Source: Flavivirga rizhaonensis (lineage in GTDB: Bacteria > Bacteroidota > Bacteroidia > Flavobacteriales > Flavobacteriaceae). From it: 64,000 bases of DNA. This document shows positions 46,977-56,335 of the stretch, in pieces. The stretch lies in contig NZ_SRSO01000001.1 of assembly GCF_004791695.1 (NCBI RefSeq), forward strand, positions 248,001 to 312,000. The letters run 5' to 3'. The notes beneath the pieces were generated by a model. It was not told the origin of the DNA. It searched no databases and worked only from the letters and a program-made list of their open reading frames with translations. Both the position numbers and the translations under genes were made by a program. Each line of letters starts with the position of its first letter. Positions within the stretch are counted from its first letter, which is position 1.

Positions 46977-48347
46977 ATGCACAAAATTGATATTGAATTG
47001 GTTGAAATGACTATGGATGTCATGAAATATGCTATTGATAGACTTTCTGCAACGCAAAGTAAAATAGGGAAACCAAAAAGTGAAGCCAAACTTAAAGAGC
47101 TGGTAGGGGAAACGATTACCGATAAAGGTATTGGAGGTGAGTATGCTTTTAATTTGTGGAAAAAATATTTAATGAAAGCAACGGTGCCGATAGATCATCC
47201 AAGGCATTTAGCATTTGTGCCTGCATCACCAACCAGAGCATCCATCATGTTCGATTTAGTAACCTCTGCTTCTAGTATTCATGGGGCATATTGGATGGAA
47301 GGTGCTGGTGGTATTTTCTGTGAAAATGAAGCCATGAAATGGATTGTATCTTTAACAGGCTTACCAGATAGTGCATTTGGTGTATTTACGAGTGGAGGTA
47401 CGGCAGCAAACCTTTCAGCAATGGTAACAGCTCGGGAATATTGGAGGAAAAATGATGCTTTTAAAGGAGAAAAAGGACTTATTATTACTTCTATAGGAGC
47501 GCATTCTTCCATTAAAGCTATGGCGAAGGTTATTGATGTGGATGTGTTGTTGGTAGATACGGAAGATAGATTGCATGGAGAAGAATTACAGCATACTATT
47601 AAGGGCTTAACCAAACAACAACGTAAGCGGTTATTTTCTGTGGTAGCAACAGGAGGAACAACAAATGCAGGTATTATTGATGATTTAGAAGGTATCGCCA
47701 ATATTTGCGAAAAAGAGAATTTATGGTTTCATGTGGATGCGGCCTATGGTGGAGGAGCCTTAGCGGCTGACTCTGTTAGGCATTTGTTTCATGGTATTGA
47801 AAAAGCAGATAGTATTACCATAGACCCGCATAAATGGATGTTTTCTCCCTATGATTGTGGAGCTGTTATTTATAAAAACCCGGAATTAGCTAAGGAAGCA
47901 CATTCACAAGAAGGATCGTATCTCGATATTTTTAAAGATGAAGGCGCTGATGGTTTTAACCCAACCGATTACCAAATACAATTAACGCGTCGCGTAAGAG
48001 GTTTACCTTTATGGTTTTCGTTAGCCACTCATGGGACAGATCGATATAAAGAAGCTGTAGAGCGAGGAATTGAGTTAGCTCAGATAGCAGGGAAGCTCAT
48101 TACCGAAGATCCTAATGTAGAATTGGTTAGAGAGCCAAGTTTGTCCTGTGTCTTATATAGAAGAGTAGGATGGAAGCCAGAAGATTATACGAATTGGACT
48201 TACGAAAATCATAGAAAAGGTTTTGCGCTTGTAACACCTACAAAATGGAAAACAGGAGATACTTTTGAGACTGTTTCTCGTTTTTGTTTTATCAATCCAG
48301 ATACAACAGAAAAGGATATAAAAATGATTTTAGATTCTATGGTATAA
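46977..48347 (+). CDS. Pyridoxal-phosphate-dependent decarboxylase (group II)
   Basis: This 456-residue enzyme has the group II decarboxylase fold: FTSGGTAANLSAMVTAREYW, WFHVDAAYGGGALA with the PLP-contacting Asp, and SITIDPHKWMFSPYDCG with the Schiff-base Lys. Group II members decarboxylate aromatic amino acids, glutamate or aspartate. The substrate is not readable here. The gene is three bases after bshC, and guaA follows after 60 bp with its own promoter. Length and order of motifs are normal. Confidence 0.9.
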   Translation: MHKIDIELVEMTMDVMKYAIDRLSATQSKIGKPKSEAKLKELVGETITDKGIGGEYAFNLWKKYLMKATVPIDHPRHLAFVPASPTRASIMFDLVTSASSIHGAYWMEGAGGIFCENEAMKWIVSLTGLPDSAFGVFTSGGTAANLSAMVTAREYWRKNDAFKGEKGLIITSIGAHSSIKAMAKVIDVDVLLVDTEDRLHGEELQHTIKGLTKQQRKRLFSVVATGGTTNAGIIDDLEGIANICEKENLWFHVDAAYGGGALAADSVRHLFHGIEKADSITIDPHKWMFSPYDCGAVIYKNPELAKEAHSQEGSYLDIFKDEGADGFNPTDYQIQLTRRVRGLPLWFSLATHGTDRYKEAVERGIELAQIAGKLITEDPNVELVREPSLSCVLYRRVGWKPEDYTNWTYENHRKGFALVTPTKWKTGDTFETVSRFCFINPDTTEKDIKMILDSMV

Positions 48348-48396
48348 AATTTTAAAAAAATCGATAGTCATAATTCGTCATTCTAAAATCAATTAT

Positions 48397-48404
48397 TACT
48401 TTTG
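48397..48404 (+). promoter_or_regulatory. Bacteroidota -7 box (TAnnTTTG) of guaA
   Basis: TACTTTTG matches the TAnnTTTG consensus exactly and lies three bases before the guaA ATG, so transcription would start at or next to the start codon. The -33 region (TTCG near 48374) is only a weak match. Confidence 0.6.
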
Positions 48405-48407
48405 CGC

Positions 48408-49943
48408 ATGCAACATGACAAGGTACTAATTTTAGACTTCGGATCGCAATATACACAACTTATTGCCCGTCGAGTTAGGGAACTCAACATTTACTCCGAA
48501 ATACACCCATTCAATAAGATTCCAATAAATTTAGAAAGCTATAAAGCTATTATACTTTCTGGTAGCCCATACTCAGTAAGAGGAGAAGAAGCGTTACATC
48601 CAGATTTATCGCAAATACGAGGTAAGAAACCTCTTTTGGGAGTATGCTATGGTGCGCAATATTTAGCACACTTTTCAGGTGGTAAAGTAGCACCTTCAAG
48701 TACGAGAGAATATGGTAGAGCTAATTTATCATTTATAAAATCTGAAGAGAAGTTTTTCGAAAATGTTAGCTCAGGGAGTCAGGTTTGGATGAGTCATAGT
48801 GATACGATTAAAGAACTACCAACAGGAAGTGTTTTAATAGCAAGTACACATGATGTTGAAAATGCAGCATATAGAATTGAAGGCGAGCAAACGTATGCGA
48901 TTCAATTTCACCCAGAAGTATATCATTCAACAGACGGAAAAAAAATATTAGAAAACTTTTTAGTAAAAATAGCTGGACTTAACCAAGATTGGACACCGGA
49001 CTCTTTTGTTGAAGAAACCGTTGAAGCTATTCAAGAGAAGGTAGGAGATGGTAAAGTTGTACTCGGACTTTCTGGAGGTGTAGATTCCACAGTAGCGGCC
49101 GTTTTACTTAACAAAGCGATAGGTAAAAACCTGTATTGCATTTTTGTAAACAACGGATTGCTTCGTAAAAACGAATTCCAAAATGTTTTAGATCAATATA
49201 AAGGTATGGGGCTTAATGTAAAAGGAGTTGACGCCTCACAACGTTTTCTGGATGCTTTAGCAGGAATTGAAGACCCTGAGAAAAAACGTAAAGCCATAGG
49301 AAATGCGTTTATTGAAGTCTTTGATGATGAAGCTCACAAACTAGAGGATGTAAAATGGTTAGCGCAAGGTACTATTTACCCAGATGTTATTGAAAGTGTT
49401 TCTGTAAATGGAGGTCCTTCAGCGACTATAAAAAGTCATCATAATGTAGGCGGTTTACCAGATTTCATGAAACTTAAAATCGTAGAACCACTAAGAGCTA
49501 TTTTTAAAGATGAAGTAAGACGGGTAGGAGCTACTCTAGGGATTGATCCAGAACTTTTAGGACGTCATCCATTTCCTGGACCGGGATTAGGGATTCGCAT
49601 TCTAGGAGATATTACCGCAGAAAAAGTGCGTATTTTGCAAGAAGTGGATGCTATTTTTATAAATGGTTTAAAAGAATGGAATTTATATGACAATGTTTGG
49701 CAAGCTGGTGCTATGTTGCTGCCTGTTAACAGTGTTGGAGTAATGGGAGACGAGCGTACGTATGAAAAATGCGTAGCGCTTAGAGCCGTAGAAAGTACGG
49801 ATGGTATGACTGCCGATTGGGTGAATTTACCTTATGAATTTCTACAAAAAACATCAAACGATATAATAAATAAGGTTAAAGGCGTTAATAGAGTAGTTTA
49901 TGACATTAGTTCGAAACCACCAGCCACTATAGAATGGGAATAA
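48408..49943 (+). CDS. guaA: GMP synthase (glutamine-hydrolysing)
   Basis: I choose the ATG at 48408 ([17 protein letters not shown]), the family start; a TTG six bases upstream is inside the promoter box. The 511-residue enzyme has a class I glutamine amidotransferase domain (nucleophile in [11 protein letters not shown], His/Glu in QFHPEVYHS), a PP-loop ATP pyrophosphatase domain ([14 protein letters not shown]), and the C-terminal dimerisation domain ([15 protein letters not shown], ending KPPATIEWE). It converts XMP to GMP. A terminator-like hairpin at 50111-50153 lies downstream. Confidence 0.98.
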   Translation: MQHDKVLILDFGSQYTQLIARRVRELNIYSEIHPFNKIPINLESYKAIILSGSPYSVRGEEALHPDLSQIRGKKPLLGVCYGAQYLAHFSGGKVAPSSTREYGRANLSFIKSEEKFFENVSSGSQVWMSHSDTIKELPTGSVLIASTHDVENAAYRIEGEQTYAIQFHPEVYHSTDGKKILENFLVKIAGLNQDWTPDSFVEETVEAIQEKVGDGKVVLGLSGGVDSTVAAVLLNKAIGKNLYCIFVNNGLLRKNEFQNVLDQYKGMGLNVKGVDASQRFLDALAGIEDPEKKRKAIGNAFIEVFDDEAHKLEDVKWLAQGTIYPDVIESVSVNGGPSATIKSHHNVGGLPDFMKLKIVEPLRAIFKDEVRRVGATLGIDPELLGRHPFPGPGLGIRILGDITAEKVRILQEVDAIFINGLKEWNLYDNVWQAGAMLLPVNSVGVMGDERTYEKCVALRAVESTDGMTADWVNLPYEFLQKTSNDIINKVKGVNRVVYDISSKPPATIEWE

Positions 49944-50110
49944 AACCCCATTTTGAATAGTCTGAATAATTCAAAATAGTATCATTAAGTTGGATGTTAT
50001 ATTATTTATAGACTATATTTAATTTTTGAAATCATCTTGGTTATTATAACTAACCGTATATAAATTAGGAGAGTTCAAAAAAAGTATTGTCAGGTTGAAA
50101 ACTGTTATGT

Positions 50111-50153
50111 CCTTTCTTTTTTGGCATACTATATGTATTCTAAAAAAGAAAGG
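50111..50153 (+). terminator. Hairpin, probable terminator downstream of guaA
   Basis: Perfect 12-bp arms CCTTTCTTTTTT and AAAAAAGAAAGG enclose a 19-nt loop, followed by GTGGTTTTACT. It lies 167 bp after guaA and 64 bp before the LysM gene. Confidence 0.5.
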
Positions 50154-50216
50154 GTGGTTTTACTCTGATTAAAATCGCGGGACTGACCCCTTTAACGCAA
50201 TTTAAAAATAGATTAC

Positions 50217-52205
50217 ATGAATAAATCCCTTTTCGTTTTATGCCTATTACTATTATTTAGTTTTGGTACAGCTCAAGCTCAAAATTATAGCGCTCATAAG
50301 GTTAAACAAGGAGAAACCATTGAAAGTATTGCAAAGAAATACTTGGTAACACCATCAGATATTTATGGTTTAAATCCTGATGCTCAAAAAGAGTTAAGAG
50401 TTAATTCGGTTTTAATTATTCCAAAATCTAAAGTATTACCCCCTAAAGTAACTACCGTTAAAGAATTAGAAGGCTATAAAAAGCATAGAACCAAAAAAAG
50501 ACAAACGCTTTATAGTTTATCGCAAAAGTATAATGTGACTATAGAGGAGATTAAAAAACACAATACATTTTTATACGCAGAACCTTTAAGAAAAGGAGAT
50601 AAACTTCAAATTCCAATATTCAAAGTAACAGAAGTAGAAGAAGCAAATAAACTTACCAAAACATATACTGTACTCCCCAAAGAAGGGAAATGGCGTATTG
50701 CTTATAAATTTGGAATAACAGTTAAGGAGCTTGAAGAACTTAATCCTGAAATGGGAGACGTTTTACAAGAAGGTCAGGTACTAAATGTGCCAAATATAGG
50801 AGATGAAGAAGAGAAGGAAATAGATGAAAAATATAGTTATTATAAAGTATTACCTAAAGAGGGGTTTTATAGGCTAAAACTTAAATTAGGTTTGGAGCAA
50901 GAAGCATTAGAAACTTTGAACCCTGTTTTAAAAGATGGTGGATTAAAAGTAGGCATGGTGTTAAAAATACCATATTCTAGTTTGCCAGAAAGCATTATAG
51001 GGCAAGATGCTATTAAGGTTAATTTAGTAGATAGCATAGCCGATTTTAACACAAAACATATAGTTGTTATGCTGCCTTTTAGGTTGAATCACGTGGATTT
51101 TGATTCTGCATCAGACATTAAAAAAAGTATTGAAAAAGACCCTTATTTAGATGCTTCGCTAGATTTTCACTCAGGGGTTTTAATGGCTATAGATTCTTTA
51201 AAAAAATTAGGAGTTTCTCTTAAAGTAGATGTATACGATACTAAATATGAACTAGGTGAAGTAAAGCATATAATGGATCGCAATAACTTTGAAAATGTTG
51301 ATGCGGTTATTGGTCCGTTAACTCCTGATAATTTTGAAGAGGTAGCCTCAGAATTGAAAAAGTATAATACGCCTGTTATCTCTCCAATAGGAACAAACTT
51401 AAAATTATATAATAACGTATTTCAATCAAGACCATCTAATGATTTGTTAAAAAAGCGGGTCATAAATTTTGTAAAAGCAGATACTTTGGCCAGTAATATT
51501 ATTGTGATCTCAGATACTAAAAATAAACCTGTTTCAGATGATATTAAACGCGAGTTTAATTTTGCAAAGCAAATACTCTCTAGAAAAGATAAAGAAGGGG
51601 TAGATAAATACTATGTGAATAAAGGAGATATTCAAGATGAGCTAAAACCAGGGAAAAATATCGTGTTTTTAGAAACTCAAGATGCTGGATTCGTTTCGAA
51701 TGTAACCAGTATTTTGGCAGCTTTAATTCAAGAAGAGAATATTCAAGAAAAGAAAGAGGCTATAGAGATTGTATTAGTTACAACTAATATTAATTCTGCC
51801 TTTAAAGATGATGAAGTGGATAATACACATTTGTCTGAGTTACAATTTCATTTTGCTACCATGTCTAGAGCGTATAACGAAAATGGTAATAATGCCTTTG
51901 TGAAAAGATATAATCAAATTTATAATATCACGCCAAATAATAGAGCTGTAAAAGGTTTCGATTTAACCATGGATGTTGTCTTGCGTTTAGTGTCTTCAGA
52001 AGATATATATATGTCTGTTAATGAGGCGCCGCTTACCGAATATGTCGAAAATAAATTTGCCTATAAAAAGAAGCTTTTTGGAGGGTATTACAACAATACA
52101 GTGTATTTGGTTAAATATGATGATTTAGAAATTGTAGAAGTAAAGCAAATAATAAGTCAAGAAGAGCTAAAGAAAGAGCAAGAACTAGAGGAGAGCAAGA
52201 AGTAA
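50217..52205 (+). CDS. LysM-repeat protein with type 1 periplasmic-binding-protein domain
   Basis: This 662-residue protein has a signal peptide (MNKSLFVLCLLLLFSFGTAQA) and four LysM domains: HKVKQGETIESIAKKYLV, HRTKKRQTLYSLSQKYNV, YTVLPKEGKWRIAYKFGI and YKVLPKEGFYRLKLKLGL, spaced about 60 residues apart up to residue ~255. The C-terminal ~370 residues are a periplasmic-binding-protein-like fold (HIVVMLPFRLNHV, NVDAVIGPLTPDNFEEVA, VVLRLVSSEDIY). LysM binds peptidoglycan; the binding domain may sense a metabolite or act structurally, as in Bacteroidota LpoA/PBP1-like proteins. A dispersed-repeat-like sequence follows its stop. Confidence 0.88.
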   Translation: MNKSLFVLCLLLLFSFGTAQAQNYSAHKVKQGETIESIAKKYLVTPSDIYGLNPDAQKELRVNSVLIIPKSKVLPPKVTTVKELEGYKKHRTKKRQTLYSLSQKYNVTIEEIKKHNTFLYAEPLRKGDKLQIPIFKVTEVEEANKLTKTYTVLPKEGKWRIAYKFGITVKELEELNPEMGDVLQEGQVLNVPNIGDEEEKEIDEKYSYYKVLPKEGFYRLKLKLGLEQEALETLNPVLKDGGLKVGMVLKIPYSSLPESIIGQDAIKVNLVDSIADFNTKHIVVMLPFRLNHVDFDSASDIKKSIEKDPYLDASLDFHSGVLMAIDSLKKLGVSLKVDVYDTKYELGEVKHIMDRNNFENVDAVIGPLTPDNFEEVASELKKYNTPVISPIGTNLKLYNNVFQSRPSNDLLKKRVINFVKADTLASNIIVISDTKNKPVSDDIKREFNFAKQILSRKDKEGVDKYYVNKGDIQDELKPGKNIVFLETQDAGFVSNVTSILAALIQEENIQEKKEAIEIVLVTTNINSAFKDDEVDNTHLSELQFHFATMSRAYNENGNNAFVKRYNQIYNITPNNRAVKGFDLTMDVVLRLVSSEDIYMSVNEAPLTEYVENKFAYKKKLFGGYYNNTVYLVKYDDLEIVEVKQIISQEELKKEQELEESKK

Positions 52206-52238
52206 ACAATAAGCCAAAAAGCAAGACGTTTTATATAT

Positions 52239-52272
52239 GTCATTGCGAAGGAGGAACGACTGTGGCAATCTA
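52239..52272. repeat. REP-like dispersed repeat
   Basis: GTCATTGCGAAGGAGGAACG and the following GACTGTGGCAATCT contain the weak hairpin ATTGC/GCAAT and the GTCATT-AATCT frame of repeats scattered between genes in Bacteroidota. A related GTCATTCAGAG...GAATCT sequence occurs at 59090. A genome-wide count is needed. Confidence 0.5.
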
Positions 52273-52327
52273 CTAAATGATTGATGTAAATAAACTTGCA
52301 ACGAAAAATTAAATTTTACTAAACCTT

Positions 52328-52867
52328 GTGACTAAAGTATTCTTTATTTTATGTTGTTTACTTTGCGTACAACAGGACGAGCCAGTTATATCATGGAACG
52401 AATCGTATAAATTATCTTGGTCCGATTTTAAAGACAAGCCAGATAAAAGTACCAGTGCAGTAGCCATAACAGCGTCTGGCATTACCTTCGGTTTTTCGGT
52501 TAGCGCAACAGAAGATAGAGTTGTAGACTTTACTTCAGAAGTACATACTCATTTTTATCCAGAAAAATCGTGGTATAAAAAAGAACAAGCAGATCATCAT
52601 GTTTTAGGTCATGAACAGTTACATTTTGATATTACCGAATTATATGCACGTAAATTCAGATATCGAATAGAACAGATTGTAGTGTCTAATAGTGTTAGAG
52701 CCCAATTAAAAACGCTTCATAATACTATTAATAAAGAGCTTTCACAGATGCAAAATAGATATGATTCTGAAACCAATTATTCCAGAAATGTCGAAGCTCA
52801 AACCAAATGGAAATTATATATTGCTGACGAATTAAAAAAGTTCTCTAAATATAAATCGATAGATTAA
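52328..52867 (+). CDS. DUF922-like secreted Zn-dependent protease-like protein
   Basis: This 179-residue protein starts with GTG and a hydrophobic leader (MTKVFFILCCLLCVQQDEP). The central motif DHHVLGHEQLHFDITELYA has HExxH in the form HEQLH, typical of DUF922, a family of predicted zinc proteases. ISWNESYKLSWSDFKDKPD is the usual family beginning. No ATG is available upstream in frame without intervening stops, so the GTG is the likely start, although its ribosome site is weak. The DUF3820 gene follows after 4 bp. Confidence 0.75.
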   Translation: MTKVFFILCCLLCVQQDEPVISWNESYKLSWSDFKDKPDKSTSAVAITASGITFGFSVSATEDRVVDFTSEVHTHFYPEKSWYKKEQADHHVLGHEQLHFDITELYARKFRYRIEQIVVSNSVRAQLKTLHNTINKELSQMQNRYDSETNYSRNVEAQTKWKLYIADELKKFSKYKSID

Positions 52868-52871
52868 ATAT

Positions 52872-53099
52872 ATGCTCCCAGATAAACAATTTCTTATAGA
52901 TTTAGCACATACCAAAATGCCCTTTGGTAAATATAAAGATCGTTACTTAATAGATTTGCCTGAATATTATGTAGTATGGTATCATAACAAAGGATTCCCG
53001 AAAGGAAAACTAGGGGATATGCTTACTCAGGTCTATGATCTAAAAATGAATGGGTTGGAAGATTTAATTCGGAATATTAAGAAGCAGTTTCCTAAATAG
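52872..53099 (+). CDS. DUF3820 family protein
   Basis: This 75-residue protein has the DUF3820 core MPFGKYKDRYLIDLPEYYVVW and the following HNKGFPKGKLGDML. The family is small, cytoplasmic and possibly linked to nucleic acid processing, because it is found fused to or next to exonuclease-like domains; its role here is unknown. It sits 4 bp after the DUF922-like gene and is the last gene before the IS630-family element. Confidence 0.85.
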   Translation: MLPDKQFLIDLAHTKMPFGKYKDRYLIDLPEYYVVWYHNKGFPKGKLGDMLTQVYDLKMNGLEDLIRNIKKQFPK

Positions 53100-53260
53100 A
53101 TTTTATACTCACTTAAAGCTTATGCTTTATAATTATTACTGGTACAGTTCAATTGATCAGTAATATATCTTCAACATTTCCTTTATATAAATTAATAATG
53201 TTAAAACTTGTGTTATAAAAACACGCTTAGGTGAATTTGATTACAAAAGAACTATTTATA

Positions 53261-54157
53261 TATAGTTAAATCAAAATAAAGCGTCATAATTCTGTGTAAA
53301 AAAACAGTTGGTCAGGTGTATAATTATATTTCCTTCTAATCCTCTTTGCCTGTGCCCACTTCTTTTCTATTGGGTTCAGGTCAGGGCTGTACGGAGGAAG
53401 AAACTCTACGGTATGCCCTTGTTCTTCCATTGCCCGTAAGGCATCGTTTCTTTTGTGAAATGTTGCGTTGTCAAGTACGATGACCGAATTGCTTGGGGTG
53501 CTGGGGAGTAGCTCTTGTATTAGCCATGCATGGAATATGTCTGCGTTTATATACGCATCGAACAGGCATACATTAAATAACTTGAAGTTGCTTACAGCTC
53601 CAATAGCATTTACCCTGCCCTTTGCATGCCAATCTTTGCTGGCATAGCACCTTTGCCCTTTTGGACCATACCCCTGTCCCTGGGGGCATCCACTGCAAAC
53701 CCACTTTCGTCAATGTAGACAACGGGCTTTTTTTCAACAAACTCATATCGAAATATCTTAAGTTGAAATACAAGCCTGGACAACCAATCTGCTTTAGGAT
53801 AGAACAGCGTTTTTTTTATTGCTGACCTTTAAACGTTTTAAGGCATAGAATACGGCACTTTGGCTAACACCAAATTTCTTAGCTCTTTCATATTGATAAA
53901 GATCGGGGTGATCTTCTACATCTTTACGAAGAGCATCCATATCTAATTTGGTAGCAGGCTTGTTTCGCTTGGTCTTGGGCTCTATACGGTTTTGCCACCT
54001 AAACAGTGTGCGTATTGGAATCCCAAACCTAGCACTGACCTCTTGGAATGTCAACTGCTCTTTTGCTTTTACTTTAAATAATCGCCGTCTGGAATCTAGT
54101 GAGGATGACATACTACAAGATACAAAAAATATGTCAAACTATAATGATTTAGCTATA
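53261..54157 (-). mobile_element. IS630-family insertion sequence (degenerate)
   Basis: About 897 bp including a TA at each end (53261-53262 and 54156-54157), consistent with the TA target duplication of IS630. Inverted ends TAGTTAAATCA...CATAATT at 53263 and TAGCTAAATCA...CATATTT (reverse of 54155) match in about 20 of 29 positions. It contains the broken transposase. The inner end lies in the final codons of the DUF4861 gene. Confidence 0.8.
53284..54111 (-). pseudogene. IS630-family transposase, frameshifted twice
   Basis: Read on the minus strand, the helix-turn-helix part (MSSSLDSRRRLFKVKAKEQL, ARFGIPIRTLFRWQNRI) runs in one frame to residue ~100 and then reaches a stop just after a run of eight A (53810-53817). 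In a shifted frame the catalytic core continues: VVYIDESGF (first Asp), then after a second shift at a GGGG run (53671-53674) CYASKDWHAKG, VIVLDNATFHKR (second Asp) and SPDLNPIEKKWAQAK (Glu), to a stop at 53284. Both shifts sit at homopolymers, so they are either decay, programmed frameshifting, or base-calling errors. The DDE catalytic triad itself is intact. Confidence 0.82.
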
Positions 54158-55317
54158 ACTTCTAGTGGTGTATTTATTTTTTTAGAAAACAGATTCAAAT
54201 AGTGTTCCCATTCTTGCTTGTTAGCAAACTGACCACTTTCTTTCCAACCAAAACCAGCATAATAGGTTACTGTATTATCTATCACTTTTAAGTTAGTATA
54301 AGCATTGCTTTCGTCTGGTGCTTCGGTATTGTATTTTTCGAAACTTATAAAAAATTGTTTTGGAACAACAATAGCAGTCCCTAATTCTGAATCACCATGT
54401 GGTTGCCAATAACTTACCCAAGCGTCATTATCACTACCACTAACTTTGCCGTCGTTTTCATGCAACGTTAAACCAACAGAAATTGTTTGAGTCCCTTCAA
54501 TTTTAGTTTCAAACTTAGATAAGTTATTTCCATAATCTAAACATATAATTTTGCTTTCCATAATCTGATGGCCTCCAGCATCCCAATTTGCGTATTCTAG
54601 ATGAAAACTAGTTCGTATTGGTCCAGTAGCTATGGTACGCCATTTGGTGTAATTTTTTGAGTAATAATAAGTACTATCTTGTTTTACTGCAATGCCACCA
54701 ACGCCTCTGCTTCTACCTACATGGAAATTATCTAAACCTTCACCGTGGTCTATATGATAGCTGCCTATATTTTCATCATTTTCTTTATACCATTTATTTA
54801 TAATTGGGTATTCAACTTTTTTTAACCATGCATCTACACCACTTGAAAGTGTGCCCCCTTCAATCCCTTCTTCTTTCATTTTTTGGGCAGTAGGACCAAA
54901 TACACGAAATGCAACTCTATTATTTTCCCAAGCATAATCATCTGTACGTTCGGGAACAAAACGAGAGTAACAATAATCAGTAACTTCCGATTTTTCTTCT
55001 TCAGTAACCTTAACTATGGTATATTTTTTTTCTGAATTTGCTCCAACTTTAGGTTGAAATAATAACTTGTCTAACACACCGTCACCATCATAATCTATAG
55101 TTTGGGTGATTTGTAGCTCATTAGTCTCTACATCACGAATGCCAATAATTGATAAATCTTCTATTTTTAAAAAGTCTTTTGTAAGTTCAACAGTTTCAAA
55201 AGTTCTTTCAACATTGAGTGGGTTTTTAATAACGATTATTTTATCCGTTTTTTTTGGAGAACAAGCTGATAAAAAGACGATTGCTAAAACAGAAAATAAA
55301 GACTTATAGTTTTTCAT
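54139..55317 (-). CDS. DUF4861 lipoprotein, 3' end altered by IS630 insertion
   Basis: This 392-residue lipoprotein (LSACSPKK, Cys about 19) matches the DUF4861 family, found in uronate/pectin-type utilisation loci next to KduI and KduD. Visible family stretches: KIEDLSIIGIRDVETNELQI, DYAWENNRVAFRVFGP, GEGLDNFHVGRSRGVGGIA, YWQPHGDSELGTAIVVPKQFF and VTYYAGFGWKESGQF. Its last four residues and stop (AKSL then TAG) come from the IS630 inverted repeat. If the element is removed, the reading would end two codons after LEV (V-I-stop). So the insertion probably left the protein functional. It is transcribed toward the IS, after kduI and kduD. Confidence 0.87.
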   Translation of the reverse strand: MKNYKSLFSVLAIVFLSACSPKKTDKIIVIKNPLNVERTFETVELTKDFLKIEDLSIIGIRDVETNELQITQTIDYDGDGVLDKLLFQPKVGANSEKKYTIVKVTEEEKSEVTDYCYSRFVPERTDDYAWENNRVAFRVFGPTAQKMKEEGIEGGTLSSGVDAWLKKVEYPIINKWYKENDENIGSYHIDHGEGLDNFHVGRSRGVGGIAVKQDSTYYYSKNYTKWRTIATGPIRTSFHLEYANWDAGGHQIMESKIICLDYGNNLSKFETKIEGTQTISVGLTLHENDGKVSGSDNDAWVSYWQPHGDSELGTAIVVPKQFFISFEKYNTEAPDESNAYTNLKVIDNTVTYYAGFGWKESGQFANKQEWEHYLNLFSKKINTPLEVIAKSL

Positions 55318-55537
55318 TTTATATGTGGATTTATTTTATTAATCTAAAAATTCTCCAACCCTTGGGTCGGGGTTTCCTATTCACCTCTCCGAAGGAGATG
55401 TCAGAACGACCTTTTTTGGCAGTTCTGGGTGATGTAAATACAAAATTTCGGTTTTTTGACCCTAATGCCAAAATTAAACTAGCGAAATACTCTTATGGCT
55501 TGCCCCGATGATAGTCGGTTTCAAGAAATTTTTTATT
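55318..55537. other. Intergenic region with repeat-like hairpins
   Basis: No gene is visible. The region holds small GC-richer palindromes: CTCC-GAA-GGAG around 55387-55396, CAGAAC...GTTCTG at 55402-55427, and CCGATGATAGTCGG around 55507. They look like eroded copies of intergenic repeats. A terminator for kduD or promoter for the DUF4861 gene may be among them but cannot be distinguished. Confidence 0.4.
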
Positions 55538-56332
55538 TTAATTTTCGTTTGAAGGCTTGCCTATAGTAGCCAGTATACCACCATCAACATAAATAATTTG
55601 TCCATTAACAAAATCGCTTGCCTTTGAACTTAAAAAAACAGCAGCTCCCTGTAAATCATCTGGATCTCCCCATCTACCTGCCGGTGTTCTTCCAATAATA
55701 AAATCGTTAAATGGATGTCCATCAACACGAATTGGTGCTGTTTGGCTGGTTGCAAAATATCCAGGTCCGATGCCATTTATTTGTATGTTGTGTTTGGCCC
55801 ATTCCGTTGCCATATTTCGAGTTAACATTTTTAGACCACCTTTAGCTGCAGCGTAAGCACCTACCGTATTACGTCCTAATTCACTCATCATTGAGCAAAT
55901 ATTAATAATTTTCCCTTCTTTTCTGGAAATCATTCCTTTTACAACATGTTTTGACATGATAAAAGGACTTACCAAATCTACTTTAAGGACTTGTTCAAAA
56001 TCAGCAACTTCCATATCTTCTAAAGGGGTTCTTTTTATAATTCCAGCATTGTTAACCAGAATATCGATCACACCTACTTCAGCTTCTATTTTAGCTATGT
56101 TATTTATGACTTGTGTTTCATTAGTCACATCAAAAAGATATCCGTAAGTTGTTAAACCTAAAGATTTATATTCAGAAACTGCTTTATTTAATTTTTCTTG
56201 TGAAGAGGCTCCATTGATAACCAAAGTAGCTCCAGCATGACCTAAACCAATTGCCATAGCTTGCCCCAAGCCATGTGTACCGCCCGTAATAAGAGCTGTT
56301 TTTCCTTTTAAATCGAATAAGTTTATTGACAT
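55538..56332 (-). CDS. kduD: 2-dehydro-3-deoxy-D-gluconate 5-dehydrogenase, SDR family
   Basis: This 264-residue short-chain dehydrogenase has the nucleotide motif TGGTHGLGQA, NNAG in VNNAGIIKRTPLEDM, the catalytic Ser in NICSMMSELGR and Tyr/Lys in YAAAKGGLK. The beginning MSINLFDLKGKTALITGG and the ending VYVDGG-like IIYVDGGILATIG match KduD. It reduces or oxidises the 5-keto group of 2,5-diketo-3-deoxygluconate in uronate degradation. The kduI gene ends 3 bp upstream, indicating an operon with KduI acting one step earlier. Confidence 0.95.
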   Translation of the reverse strand: MSINLFDLKGKTALITGGTHGLGQAMAIGLGHAGATLVINGASSQEKLNKAVSEYKSLGLTTYGYLFDVTNETQVINNIAKIEAEVGVIDILVNNAGIIKRTPLEDMEVADFEQVLKVDLVSPFIMSKHVVKGMISRKEGKIINICSMMSELGRNTVGAYAAAKGGLKMLTRNMATEWAKHNIQINGIGPGYFATSQTAPIRVDGHPFNDFIIGRTPAGRWGDPDDLQGAAVFLSSKASDFVNGQIIYVDGGILATIGKPSNEN

Positions 56333-56335
56333 AAT

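Noticed and set aside
47279..47701. Antisense open frame of 140 codons within the decarboxylase gene
   Set aside because: It is opposite a well-supported PLP enzyme, has no recognisable domain or signal, and its length is explained by the coding bias of the real strand.
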